From: Dendrolimus kikuchii
Taxonomy: Eukaryota; Arthropoda; Insecta; Lepidoptera; Lasiocampidae
DNA: 64,000 nt
Reading direction: 5' to 3'
Assembly: GCA_019925095.2 (NCBI GenBank)
Contig: CM034412.1
Span: 124,001-188,000, forward strand
Below are positions 33,310-43,770 of this stretch, piece by piece. The notes below the pieces were generated by a model that was not told the DNA's origin, made no database searches, and saw only the letters and a list, made by a program, of their open reading frames with translations. The position numbers and the translations under genes were made by a program. Each line of letters starts with the position of its first letter. Position 1 is the first letter of the stretch.

Positions 33310-33517
33310 GAGCCCCGATAGGGTGGAGGAGCGAGATGGAATGCTCCTCCGTCTTAAAGGAAGATCTTCCAGCGAAACTAATGTTGTTCCTCGCAGGTCT
33401 AGGTCCAGCTGTTAAAGTTGAAATTTTGTATATATTCTTTGTATGTTTTGGGAAACGTTTGTGACATCAATTATTGCACAGCGCCATCTATTGGCTTGTA
33501 AGTGTTCTAATACACCA
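33310..33517 (+). repeat. Family S dispersed repeat
   Basis: GAATGCTCCTCCGTCTTAAA, TATATTCTTTGTATG and GCACAGCGCCATCTATTGGC match 40625-40802. Confidence 0.55.
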
Positions 33518-33518
33518 C

Positions 33519-33774
33519 CTACCGAGTCTAATTGTGAATCTAAACCAATCCCGGACCCACTCAAACACAATTTTTTTACACCTCAGGTTACATTATTGAA
33601 GTTTTAGTACGATTCCATTTTTTTCTAGGGAATAAGTATAGCCTATATGAATCTGGGATAATGTAGCATTGTAATTCTGTAAGAATTTTTGAAATCGGTC
33701 GAGTACTTTTTGAGTTTATTCGTTACAAACATACAAATATAGAACTCTTTCCTCTTTATAATATTAGTGTAGAT
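33519..33774 (-). mobile_element. Helitron-like element
   Basis: CCGGACCCACTCAAACACAA, TTTGAAATCGGTCGAGTA, CTTTATAATATTAGTGTAGA|T (TC end on the minus strand); the CTAG end is not preserved. Confidence 0.5.
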
Positions 33775-33950
33775 AACATCTTGACGTGACTATCTACTAC
33801 GTCGTGAACATGCCATACAAAAGACTTCAACGAGTGCATAATCTAGGGTATTGACTCTAAGTTTTGGGTAAAACAAAATAACACTGCTTATTTGTACAAG
33901 AAATCATTACACAACATATATATACATTCACATGTAAGATATATATAAGA

Positions 33951-34171
33951 TGCAGGAGTCGTGGAAGGTCACGACACACCTTCCATTATCAAATTGATCG
34001 TGTACTAGCAGAAGGTGATGTCAGGAGCCTTAAGAACAGACGAGCGTGCATGACAAGAGTTATGAATGTCAAAGAAGCGAGTGAGGTGTTTAAGAATAAG
34101 CCCGAATGGCGCTATGTTGTTCGTGCCTACCCCGCAAGGGAACTGGCGTGAAGCTATGTATGTATGTATGC
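33951..34171 (+). mobile_element. Family W insertion with 10-bp TSD
   Basis: ATGTAAGATA at 33932-33941 recurs at 34174-34183, with about 9 bases of filler on the left. Shares the EVFKNKPEW change with the copy at 13595. Confidence 0.8.
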
Positions 34172-34369
34172 ATATGTAAGATAGAGAGCTAAAATATCTA
34201 GCCAAGCCAGGCTTAAGTCCAAGAATTGGGTGCAGTCATGGTTCTTAAATAGTCCTCGTATTTTCTTATTATAAGAGATACTAAACGTTCCTTGAAATTG
34301 GAGTCCTAAATTAGCATTTCAAATGACGTGAATTCGAGACATAACACGATTTAGTTTTCTAAATTATTA

Positions 34370-34980
34370 TTATTATTATATAATGTATGTCTTGGAAGAC
34401 CACGGGCCATAAAAATGGCCCGGATATTTGGAGGGCTTGCGTGGGGCCATGGAAAGGCCAACACGTAGAGGCCCTTTGACAAATTTAATGTAAATGTCGC
34501 GGGACACTGACCGGCGATTATCCCTGTCTACACCATATAGTAATGCACCCAAGGACAAGCCCCGGCCAGTGTAGGACTATTGTGGGAAATGAGGACAAAA
34601 AGTACAAGGTTGTTATGGCGACATACTAGTGGTACTAGGGGTCTGGGAATATGGGGACTATGGCGTCTGCCCGTCGCAATGTTCAGGGAACATGGAAAAA
34701 TGGGCAGCCGGTGACTCGCCCCTCCCTGCATGGGCCCCAAAAAATGCCATAAAGACAGGGGCTTTATGTGTGTGAGTGGCTAAGGGGTATCGACAGGTGG
34801 GCTGGCAGGTTCACAAAAACTACTTCCGACGTTATGCCATTTATCACTTCCAGACATGAACCTTAAGTCTTAGCTCTAGCGATCTCCACTCCGTGCCGGC
34901 CAGCTAAGGCAAGCACGGAGGTGGGGGCCTTGTCTTGGCCCCCGGAGTCAGGTACGAGGTGTCGCTACTCACCTAAGGCT
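34370..34980. other. Unclassified GC-rich segment, likely LINE UTR
   Basis: GCCCGGATATTTGGAGGGCT, TGTTATGGCGACATACTAG, ACGGAGGTGGGGGCCTTGTC: repeat-like wording with no open frame of note. It leads directly into a 21-bp minisatellite. Confidence 0.35.
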
Positions 34981-34983
34981 TCG

Positions 34984-35067
34984 CCACAAAGCCCCCCTGC
35001 GGGACCACAAAGCCCCCCTGCGGGACCACAAAGCCCCCCTGCGGGACCACAAAGCCCCCCTGCGGGA
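34984..35067. repeat. Minisatellite, 21-bp unit x 4
   Basis: Four units of CCACAAAGCCCCCCTGCGGG+A, all but the end identical. In one frame it reads as a 7-residue SPPAGPQ repeat, but no gene surrounds it. Confidence 0.95.
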
Positions 35068-35071
35068 TTAT

Positions 35072-35318
35072 TATTATTTTTTTTTTTATTGCAGGAGATC
35101 AGCAGACAGGCAGACGGCCCACTTCATGGAAAGCGGTTACCATCGCCTATGGACATTTGCAACACCAAAGTTGCTACAAATGCGCTGCTGCTCTCTTAAG
35201 AGAGACTGGAGCCTGGTCACTAATGCCGGAACACAACACTCAAGGTTGTTATGGCGACATACTTTAGACCAGGGGTGGTAGACATCCAGTCGGGCAAATG
35301 CCCTACCACCTGGCTAAA
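35072..35318 (-). mobile_element. Family A copy
   Basis: Poly(T), GCAGGAGATCAGCAGACAGG to CTACCACCTGGC; the outer 5' part is missing. Confidence 0.8.
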
Positions 35319-35389
35319 AATATTATTATGCTTTAGTGTTACAATTATCACATACCTTAAAAACGCGAAGCCCAGACCCCAACAGTAGG

Positions 35390-35465
35390 ATTAATATGTG
35401 CCTATATTATAAAAAATCCACTATCTATGTTATGCCTGGCCGAAGTTATAAATGTTAAACATGTG
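35390..35465 (+). repeat. Local duplicate of 35669-35733
   Basis: TTAATATGTGCCTA, CCACTATCTATGTTATGCCT and GTTATAAATGTTAAACAT occur in both; about 280 bp apart. Confidence 0.7.
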
Positions 35466-35533
35466 AGCTTTAAAATACAAGACAAACGCCTTAACATTTC
35501 CATATGTTTACATTCATTCAAGTTATTAGTGAA

Positions 35534-36069
35534 CTAGCTGCGCCCCGCGGTTTCACCCGCGTGCTGATGGAAACTCGTTATACTTTGGATAGTTCACACT
35601 ATATCTTTTGGAAGGATGTAACACTTATATAGGAGAACTATAATACATATGTAACAACCTAAATTATATTAATATGTGCCTAATTATGTCTCCACTATCT
35701 ATGTTATGCCTGGGTGTTATAAATGTTAAACATACATACATAACTTCACGCCAGTTCCCATGCGGGGTAGGCACGAACAACAGAGCGCCATTTAGGTCCA
35801 TTCTTACACACCTCACTTGCTTCATTGTCTTGTTAAAATGTTCAAATGTTAAACATTGTCTTGAAATAAATGAGTATTATGCCAACATTGGTTGGTTTCA
35901 CTTCTCTCCCATTCCGATAGCCGTTGCATTTTATAAATTATAGCCCATGTGTTATTCTGATGTTTAAGCTATATTATTGGATAGTTTCATCAAAATCCAT
36001 TCAGTAGTTTTTGCGTGAAAGAGTAACAAACGTACATCCACAACTTTCGCGTTTATAATATTAGTAGGA
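35534..36069 (-). mobile_element. Helitron-like element with internal insertions
   Basis: A|CTAGCTGCGCCCCGCGGTTT at the left, CGTTTATAATATTAGTAGGA|T at the right. The middle holds a family W piece and a copy of the 35390 sequence, so the element has captured or been hit by other DNA. Confidence 0.55.
35734..35828 (-). mobile_element. Family W fragment with 13-bp TSD and filler
   Basis: AAATGTTAAACAT at 35721-35733 recurs at 35844-35856. Between the truncated LINE end and the right TSD lies a short ATTGTCTTGTTAAAATGTTC, which partly repeats flanking sequence. Confidence 0.75.
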
Positions 36070-36087
36070 TATTACCTTAATGTCGGA

Positions 36088-36222
36088 ATGCAAAATGAAT
36101 GGCGGCTATTAAGCGAAGCGCGAGCTTCCGCGTTCGTAACAACAGTAGCGTGCACTTCATTGTTCGGGGTCGACGCTTGGGTTATGACGGGTTATGGCGA
36201 GTTATGGTGGCTGGTGGCGGTT
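36088..36222 (+). other. GC-rich flanking segment, origin unknown
   Basis: Open in two frames up to the R1-clade insertion. With the insertion removed, the sequence continues at 36811 and at least one frame stays open for about 15-30 more codons. It could be a host exon or another element. Confidence 0.25.
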
Positions 36223-36799
36223 GCCGTCTCCTCCTTCTGCGAGCAAGTCATGTTCACGAAGGAGGAGGCGGAACGGGAGCGTGAGCGTAATTCCCTGCTC
36301 CGCTCCCGCCAAAGGAGGACGCGCCGACGCCGGAGGTCAGACAGTGACCTTCGGCCGCCGTAAGCGGGCGGCACGGGTGGGGCCCCTAGGGGTATAGGGG
36401 TTCTCACTCACCCGCACATGCCGTCGAGATGAGAGCGCGAGTGGGGCGCGTTACAAACCGCCCCACGCATGGACTAGACCTAGTAGTAGCCGGGGGATAC
36501 GTCCCCTGGCATAGGAAGAGGAACAGTGAGGGGGGCCCACGCCTGCCAGGACACGCGGAGTTGGGAATCCCGCATTCACATAGCCCTGGCATAAGGCGCA
36601 GGACGGAACACCCACGGGTTTTAGTGGGTATCCCTAACTGGGGCGTGGCAATAGCGTGGCACCGGTTCTGGCCGGGCACGCTAGTGCCACCCCCGTTCTG
36701 GCGAATCCCACACACACGGGTCGCGAACATCCCCCCAGGCTTCTGTGCCTGTCGCGGCTTAGTCCTCAAACGGATTTCCTCTGGCAAAAAAAAAAGGGG
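36223..36799 (+). mobile_element. R1-clade non-LTR 3' end with 11-bp TSD
   Basis: Coding for AVSSFCEQVMFTKEEAERER and a basic RRTRRRRRSDSDLRPP, stop at 36361-36363, followed by a 420-bp GC-rich 3' UTR and poly(A) at 36786-36795. The charged SSFCExVMxxKEEAERERE ending is typical of lepidopteran R1-clade polymerases. TGGTGGCGGTT at 36212-36222 recurs at 36800-36810. Not in rDNA here. Confidence 0.85.
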
Positions 36800-36989
36800 T
36801 GGTGGCGGTTATGTCGCGTTGCGCAATGGCGCATCGTGCATCGCCCGTAATTACAGAACGATCACATGAAATATTCCTCGCCATTCTTGGGCGTCCATTC
36901 TCACTTTCTTGAGTCGCTTCGCTCCTGCACGCTAAGGTTCTCAACATTGTTGCTCTTGTACACTTTGAGAATGTTTCTTATTCCAAACT

Positions 36990-37060
36990 GCTAAACATGC
37001 AGATGGCCCAGCTCATGGAAAGTGGTTACCGTCGCCTGTAGACGTTTGCAGCGCCGAGGA
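36990..37060 (-). mobile_element. Diverged family A-like fragment
   Basis: CAGATGGCCCAGCTCATGGA, GTGGTTACCGTCGCCTGTAG. Confidence 0.5.
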
Positions 37061-37220
37061 TAGAGGGGATAAAAGATCAGCAATGGCATAGAAGGATCGG
37101 ATGTGGGTTTGGGATACAGGGAGAGAGAGAAGCACGCCTTCTTGAATTAATTTTCTCGACCTTTCAGTTTTCACATACTCATAAAAAAGAATTTAAAACC
37201 CTTAAGTTTTTTTTTTTAAT

Positions 37221-37277
37221 AATAATCGGCAGACAAACACACATATATCTCCAAATTAAACAAGCTACGCTTGTGTT
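37221..37277 (-). mobile_element. Family G SINE tail fragment
   Basis: AATCGGCAGACAAACACACA to ACGCTTGTGTT; truncated. Confidence 0.7.
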
Positions 37278-37286
37278 GCCTGGGTT

Positions 37287-37526
37287 TGACGGACGACCTC
37301 TGTGGTTGAGCGGTCTAAGGCTTTGCCGGCGTACCTCACTGCAACGCAGAGGTTCCGGGTTCGATTCCTGATATAGTAAATTTCGGAAACGTATTTTCTC
37401 CGTTATTTACTATGGTCTCGGTGTCTGGGATCGGCTCCAGAGTAGTCCGTTGTATATTACCCTTAACACAAGCGTAACTTGCTTAATTTGGGGATATACA
37501 ATGTGTGTGTTTGTCTGCCGATTATT
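37287..37526 (+). mobile_element. Family G SINE, full length
   Basis: Head ACGACCTCTGTGGTTGAGCG, box B GGTTCGATTCC, tail GTCTGCCGATTATTAAT. Directly abuts an antisense copy. Confidence 0.85.
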
Positions 37527-37694
37527 AATATACAACGGACTACTCTGAGGCCGATCCCAGACACCCAGACCACAGTAAATAACGGAGAAAATACGTTTCC
37601 GAAATTTACTATACCAAGAATCGAACCCGGAGCCTCTTCGTTGCAGTGAGGTACGCCGGCAAAGGCTTAGCCCGCTCAAGCACAGAGGCCGTCA
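37527..37694 (-). mobile_element. Family G SINE, head-side 168 bp, inverted
   Basis: TATACAACGGACTACTCTG to GAGGCCGTCA; 3' tail missing. Complementary to about 37287-37460. Confidence 0.85.
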
Positions 37695-37998
37695 AGTTGG
37701 CAAATAGTGTCGGATATTGGAGCAAAATTGCACCAGGCTGTAACTTAGATATTTGCAAATAAAGTTGTTTATGACCACTAATTATACGTAATCTTGCGCA
37801 ATTGTATTTGAAATAATATGATGTCAAAACCAAATTAGCATTTTTGTCATACTCTGTGCCACCGACTCGTGTCATTGCCAAACTTCAAATGAATTAAAAT
37901 CATGTCAATTTCATTGTCGCCGATGTTTTGTGAGAATTACATTATTTCCATACGCAAATGGTTTATTTCTATAGTACAAAAGTTTCTATATTATTTCT
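37695..37998. other. No gene seen
   Basis: Unrecognised spacer. Confidence 0.4.
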
Positions 37999-38317
37999 TA
38001 TCCGTGCAGAAACGGTGAAAGAATACAATTTCCTGCGTTGGGGCGGCCTGTCGTAAGAGCCGACTTAACAACCCACAGCCAGGTGGTAGGGCATTTGCCC
38101 GACTGGATGGCTACCACCCCTGGTCTAAAGCATGTCGCCATAACAACCTTGAGTTGTGTTCCGGCATTAGGGACCAGGTTCCAGTCTCCCTAAAGAGATC
38201 AGCAGCACATTTGTAGCACCTTTGGTGTTGCAAATGTCTATAGGCGATGGTAACTGCTTTCCATCAAGTTGGCTGTCTGCCTGTCTGCTGAACTCCTGCA
38301 ATTTTTTTTTTTTTTTA
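37999..38317 (+). mobile_element. Family A copy ending in poly(T)
   Basis: Sense order is complete from TATCCGTGCAGAAACGG to AACTCCTGCAA, but a 16-nt T-run follows where other copies have A. Confidence 0.8.
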
Positions 38318-38322
38318 TCCAT

Positions 38323-38606
38323 CTATACATATAATAAAACTGTAGAGGTCGAATTTCTGTACAACGAAAAAAATGCTAAAAACCGAGTCAGGGGGATGTA
38401 AGAAGTGAAATGGAACTAATTTAGATTTTTTTCAAATTTTATTGTTTCTCAGTTTGTCTGTCTGTTTGTACCGGCTAATCTCCAAAACGACGTAGCTTAT
38501 ATCCCTGGTCAACATATAGGATACTTCTGATCCCGAAAAATTAAACAGTTCCCGTGGGATAGTTAAAAAACCGCACCACACGGACGAAGTCGCGGGCATC
38601 AGCTAG
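38323..38606 (+). mobile_element. Helitron-like element, 284 bp
   Basis: A|TCTATACATATAATAAAACTG to CGCACCACACGGACGAAGTC, GCGGGCATCAGCTAG|T. Body has GTCTGTTTGTACCGGCTAAT and AAACAGTTCCCGTGGGATAG. Confidence 0.65.
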
Positions 38607-38639
38607 TATTGAATAAAATTTTAATAATTGAGCAATTTT

Positions 38640-38722
38640 ACGATGTATGGCGATCCAGCAAGGTAGCGTAGCCAGCCTTCTGGGAACCTTACCCTTTGAC
38701 TTCGATGATCTAGGTTCAGTCA
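38640..38722 (+). mobile_element. Family V coding fragment
   Basis: From 38646 it reads MAIQQGSVASLLGTLPFDF then DDLGSVT, matching MAIQRGNVASLLGTL in the 51878 copy. Confidence 0.7.
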
Positions 38723-38771
38723 CCAGAGCCTTAACTTAACTTATATAAGTTAAGCTTCCCTCGTTGTACTA

Positions 38772-38936
38772 GTTTTTTTGTTTTATTGCATGAGTTCAGC
38801 AGACAGGCAGACGGCCCACTTGATGGAAAGCGGTTACCATCGCCTATCAACATTCGCAACACCAAAGCACTGCTGCTCTCTTAAGGGAGACTGGAACCTG
38901 GTCACTAATGCCGGAACACAACTTAAGGTTGTGTTA
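38772..38936 (-). mobile_element. Family A fragment
   Basis: T-run, TTGCATGAGTTCAGCAGACA to CACAACTTAAGGTTG; small deletion near 38870. Confidence 0.75.
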
Positions 38937-39335
38937 CAACCATTTCTTATGACTTTAAAAGCAGATTTCTCACAATATTTTATTTTAAATAAAATGTCCT
39001 CATTAAATATCATTATAATTTGTCAAGATCTATCAAAGAATGAATATTCCACAAGCTTCTGTGCACTAGATTTTTCTCATCTAGCACGCATTTTACGTAT
39101 ATAAAATTGTAGCAGCGAGAGGTAGAGGTTAAATGATACTTCAGATGGGAGACAGTAGTATTCACTGTCGAGTGTTGATGTGAACTGAAGTGAACCCATT
39201 TATTTTGCAAACGGTAACCTTAATTACAAATAATAACAAGTCGTACAGCTAGCACAATATATAGCACAGTGTGTGAGTGGGACGGATGATGTGCGAGCGA
39301 GATAGAGCAACTATTAATACATGCGCTCCCGCGCT
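38937..39335. other. No gene seen
   Basis: Unrecognised; right part contains the target of the next insertion. Confidence 0.4.
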
Positions 39336-39347
39336 GCGCTAGTCAGT

Positions 39348-39969
39348 CGCGTCCGATTATAAGCCTCGTCGAAAGGCTCTTGTGCGACGACCGCGTAACG
39401 TCCTGACGGACAGAGTCGACGTTATCACGAAACGGCTGGCCCGGATCAGTCCGCCCACGGTTAGAACAGTAGGCTGGCAGGCACCGACAGACAGACACAG
39501 ACGGCGGCGTCTCAGACGCCGCCAATCAAGATCTCTCCACGTCCCCGCGAGGGACGCTAGGAGACATAGCTCACCCCACAGGATAGACTAGGCGTGTTGC
39601 TGGGAAGTATCTTTCGCCGTTTCTTCTCTCCCAGCCATAACACGTTGCGAAACGGCAGTAAGATAGCGTAGGCCGCCGCAAACCACCGATCCCGGCCCGC
39701 CGTGATCCTTCCCTTCGGGCTTTATATTACCCGTCGCCCGTTCTCAATTAGTATTTTGTGTCGCTCTATGGTGGGCATCATTAAATTCATTCCCCATTCA
39801 TGGCAACAGTCCAGCCGAGGTAAAACTCCTTAGGGAGCTCCCTCGAGCAAGTTGCCCCCCCGGGCTCGAGCGCTTTCGCTTCGCGAAGGCACTCGCCCCA
39901 AAGACCCCGGTAAAGTTGTAAGGTCTTCGGACCAACAACATAAAGTCAAGTCCAATAAAAAAAAAAAAA
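39348..39969 (+). mobile_element. Unclassified poly(A) LINE end with perfect 12-bp TSD
   Basis: GCGCTAGTCAGT at 39336-39347 recurs at 39970-39981. The 622-bp insert ends CCAATAAA plus A-run (39957-39969). From its first bases it is open to a TAG at about 39589, encoding a basic peptide (TDRVDVITKRLARISPPTVR; HRRRRLRRRQSRSLHV). The 370-bp GC-rich 3' UTR has CCCCGGGCTCGAGCGC and GCTTTCGCTTCGCGAAGGC. A 5'-truncated non-LTR element of a family seen only once here. Confidence 0.75.
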
Positions 39970-39981
39970 GCGCTAGTCAGT

Positions 39982-40624
39982 AGTTCATTGTCCGCTGTGA
40001 TAACTAGACGTATGCAGCTCCCATAAAAGAAATTTCATTAGCTTCAATTTTCGAAAATTTTGATCAATATTCTTTAGACGAAAGTACACTCGTCTGATAT
40101 ATCAATAGTTGCGAGCCTTAATCATCTTCTTAAACTCAAAGACAGAAAAGATCGATGACTTATATCACGCTTTACAGGAAGGTATTACCTAATTTGAAAC
40201 GGTATAAAGTGAGAGGTTAGTTTTGTAAGGAGCTCACTGACTCCCCTCATTCTACCCCCTATTGCTTTTGTCCGACGTTTGAACAAAAGAAGTAATCTAA
40301 TGACATTGCTCAAAGACAAACTGACGAAATATCTTAACCAACGCCATTAAAAAAAAACATAAAGTGCGAAAAAAAGAAACACCTAATTATTGCTTTGAAA
40401 TTTATCTTAATTACAAACTCAGCATGCTCTACTTTTTTGTTTTGAGTTTGGTATCATAAAATGCGAAACTTACTGAGTTATTACTTAAATTAATTAAACT
40501 TACGTTGAAGGCTCACTGCCTTTCATTTTCAATTTAGCACAAATGTAGCTGGCAATGGAAAATCTCATGGAAACTACATGATATTTATTTATTTGGACAA
40601 CAGACAATAGCACTATAGGAATGT
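39982..40624. other. No gene seen
   Basis: Unrecognised AT-rich spacer. Confidence 0.4.
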
Positions 40625-40802
40625 CCCGACTAGGTTGGACGAGCGAGACGGAATGCTCTTCCGTTTTAAACGCTATGCCTTGTAGTCCTAAGCCCATTTG
40701 TTATTATTGGAAATTTGAATATATTCTTTGTACGTGGCGGGAATCGTTTGCGACCTCAACTATTGCACAGCGCCATCTATTGGCTTGTGAGTGTTCCACT
40801 AC
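40625..40802 (+). repeat. Family S dispersed repeat
   Basis: Partner of 33310-33517; GAATGCTCTTCCGTTTTAAA and GCACAGCGCCATCTATTGGC. Confidence 0.55.
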
Positions 40803-40976
40803 ACAACATAACAATCAGTAATTCATTGCATAATACAGTATGTAAAAGGTTAGAACTAGATTGGTATCCAAGTGTACGGACACAAGAGTGATAAAGTTAT
40901 TATATTTTCGTAAACAAAATTATAGTAATTGATTATGGAGTGTAAAATCGTAAGGAAAATTAATGTATAAATCGAA

Positions 40977-41136
40977 TGTTACTGCCTCATCTGGGATAAT
41001 GTTAGTGTTAGTGAGTTTCACGCAGATGTAGCGATAATGCAGTTAATCATTGACTTTGTTATTTTTAGCGTCATAAACAAGACGCAATTCGCCACAGTCA
41101 CTAACTATAACATTATCCCATACGGAGCAGTGACAT
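40977..41136. mobile_element. MITE, about 38-bp imperfect TIRs
   Basis: ATGTTACTGCCTCATCTGGG + ATAATGTTAGTGTTAGTGA on the left is inverted on the right (TCACTAACTATAACATTATC, CCATACGGAGCAGTGACAT). 160 bp in total, no coding. Confidence 0.75.
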
Positions 41137-41527
41137 AACGGTTAAAGTATTATGTTTTTGTGCATATTGTTTTAAAATTAGTATTTTTGTATTTATACTC
41201 GGTTGTAGAATAAAATGGGTGTATATACCGCTCTGAGTAAAACGTTTTTGAAGTTTATGACTCGCGTTGCGTATGTCGCATACGTATGTATAGGTATTGC
41301 GATTGCCTAGCTACTAGTCACATTTATGAAAGTATCCTTAGGCATGTTCTAAAAAGCACTTTCTACTTACATACTACCAACAGACTCGTTACATAAGTGT
41401 ACGAAAAAAGCTAAGCTTTCATATAAAAATAATGCTGCATGCAAATCCTCGTTCTAGTCTACTTACTTCTTCTCATTTTATGCAGGTTTTTTTAATATTT
41501 TGTTTAAATAAAATTAAAAATAATTAT

Positions 41528-41599
41528 TTACGGTCTTATTCATAGAGAGTTAGGGTAAGTTTGAACGCTTCTTTGAACCATAAAGAAGCGTTCAAATTT
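41528..41599. repeat. Hairpin-bearing MITE-like end
   Basis: TTTGAACGCTTCTTT at 41560-41574 pairs perfectly with 41582-41596. CTTATTCATAGAG at the left has a rough inverted counterpart (CTTTATGAATAGGAG) at 42335, so a LINE may have inserted into an older MITE. Confidence 0.45.
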
Positions 41600-42335
41600 A
41601 CTCAAACGCTTCAAATGCTCGCGTGTCTACTTTTCGATGTAATTAAAAACAAAGCACCTAAGTATTTATTTGAAAAACTTTTACGGGCAGGCTCACATAG
41701 ATCTACTAATCTACGACAATGTGCAGTACAGCTTATTACTTTGCGACACCATTCAGCGGCTTTTAAAGGCAGTTTCCAGGTGCTGGAACAATATTCCGCC
41801 ACCAATAAGAACCGCTCGAAGTGCATATATTTTTAAAAGTAAACTGAAAGCGTCCCTGTACGAACACCAGAGGCGGCAAGCAGATCTCGCACTTGATACA
41901 AGCGCCTTTTAGTAAGTCTAGTTGAGTCTTTTTTATACTTATAGTTCTATTTAATTTAATTTCTTTTTGTTCGTAATACCTATTATTATTTTTCAAAATC
42001 ATTATTTTCAAATTTCAATAATTATTACATAACATATTATGCACTTATATTAAATTATTCAAAATATGTCTATTCTTTGTTTCATGGTGTTCTAATTATA
42101 AATAATATTAAATGTTCCTTAGTTATTTTATTATTTTTTCTTCTGTGAAGGTGACGTCACTGCCTGGCACTAACGGAAGACCAGCGTTGGTTGTGATCAA
42201 CCAGCATTTGCTGAGTTACGGCCTGTTTAGAGTTAGTTAAGTTTTGGCTTTTATTAAACAGCTTATGTGTACTTTAATAATTTTAAATAATTCTAAATAA
42301 ACATTATTTTCTTCTTTTTCTTTCTTTCTTTCTTT
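41600..42335 (+). mobile_element. Jockey/CR1-like RT tail with (TTTC)n end
   Basis: Frame 1 (to about 41765) reads LLFDVIKNKAPKYLFEKLLR, QCAVQLITLRHHSAAFKGSF. Frame 2 then continues RCWNNIPPPIRTARSAYIFK, SKLKASLYEHQRRQ and stops at 41910-41912. The WNNIPPPIR block is characteristic of Jockey/CR1-type polymerase C-termini. One frameshift near 41770 joins them. The 3' UTR includes CACTGCCTGGCACTAACGGA and ends in TTTCTTTCTTTC. Confidence 0.8.
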
Positions 42336-42409
42336 ATGAATAGGAGCGTTAATGGTTTTACTTTTTCCACCTTCTTTATGGATATTCATTATTAAAAGGT
42401 CTAAAAATA

Positions 42410-42557
42410 CATACATACATAACTTCACGCCAGTTCCCTTGCGGAGTAGGCACGAACAACAGAGCGCCATTTAGGCCGATTTTTACACACCTCACTTGCT
42501 TCTTTGACATTCATAACTCTTGTCATGCACACTCGTCTGTTCTTAAGGCTCCTGACG
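42410..42557 (-). mobile_element. Family W insertion with 12-bp TSD
   Basis: GGTCTAAAAATA at 42398-42409 recurs at 42558-42569. Confidence 0.85.
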
Positions 42558-42694
42558 GGTCTAAAAATAGAACTGTTATATATAAAGCTAAGATTAAACT
42601 AAGAGTAAATATTAAAAGCGGAGTTATTACATAATGTGTCTATGGACTATGTACCAGATGGGCGCCAGAGGACGAGTTAAATGATAGATAGATA

Positions 42695-42930
42695 GATGAT
42701 ATTGCTCACCAAAATAAACAAAATGCATAATTACAATACTTCATGGCAAAACAACAGGCAACAATTTAAATATACATACTTACACTAATTTATAAATTTA
42801 ATACATACATAAATCCAGACACATTTATAGAATACCAATATATAAGTATATACGAAATTATCTAAATAAATATATATATTAACATTATATATGACAAGCA
42901 TTTTACATTAACAATAGATAAATACGTAAA
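42695..42930 (-). repeat. Family N dispersed repeat
   Basis: Reverse copy of 4880-5262 lacking the GAGATCGCTTTGAGCGATAA hairpin block. Confidence 0.55.
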
Positions 42931-42954
42931 TGTTTAATATATTAGGCATATTTA

Positions 42955-43134
42955 TTTGATCGTGTACTAGTAGAAGGTGATGTCAGGAGCCTTAAGAACA
43001 GGCGAGCGTGCATGACAAGAGTTATGAATGTCAAAGAAGCAAGTGAGGTGTGTAAGAATAAGCCTAAATGGCGCTCTGCTGTTCGTGCCTACCCCGCAAG
43101 GGAACTGGCGTGAAGTTATGTATGTATGTATGTA
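42955..43134 (+). mobile_element. Family W fragment
   Basis: TTGATCGTGTACTAGTAGAA to stop and (TATG)n. Confidence 0.8.
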
Positions 43135-43388
43135 CAGTATTTTTACCGTTATCACAAGAAAGATTGTATGCAATGGGGGAGATTAAACTTCGGCCGCTCT
43201 TAGAATGCGTTCTTACTTCCTGAATATACAGACAAATAACATAGTAACAACGAGCAGTTTATGACAAAAAATTGTGTGTGTATGCAGTTCACACGCAGTA
43301 GAAGTGAAACAAAATATGACGAGGGGTGGGAGGGATTCTAAATTTAGTGACGTCACATTTCATATATTATATTGTTATAATACATTTA

Positions 43389-43656
43389 GGGCCTTACTTG
43401 TAATCGCTTCTTAAATTTAAAGAAACTGCTCAGCAACTGATTAGTGAAAATCTTACCCATAAACTCCTCTTTAGTCGAATATTTTGGGTACAACCTACGT
43501 TAATCATTCAAATTTCTGTGCTCTTCTTAGGTAAACAACATGTAATACACGTTTATAAGTGGAAAAAAAGATATTAATTGATTAGGGTCTGATTCTGATT
43601 CTCCTACTTAAGAGATGGCTAATCGTTTCTTAACGAGATTATTATAAGTAAGGCCG
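43389..43656. mobile_element. Harbinger-like MITE, TTA TSD
   Basis: GGGCCTTACTTGTAAT at the left and the complement of CGGCCTTACTTATAAT at the right; flanked by TTA (43386-43388, 43657-43659). 268 bp, non-coding. Confidence 0.65.
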
Positions 43657-43770
43657 TTAAGCTTTAAAACACGAAGTTTACAGTATTAACGAAAAACTTC
43701 AAAACATTTCCAACTATGTCTGTATGAATATTGTGTTTAAATGATTAAATATAATAATAATAATAATAAA

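Noticed and set aside
36429..36869. 146-codon plus frame
   Set aside because: Spans the 3' UTR and poly(A) of the R1-clade insertion.
41600..41912. Intact RT gene end
   Set aside because: A frameshift near 41770 is needed to join the two halves.
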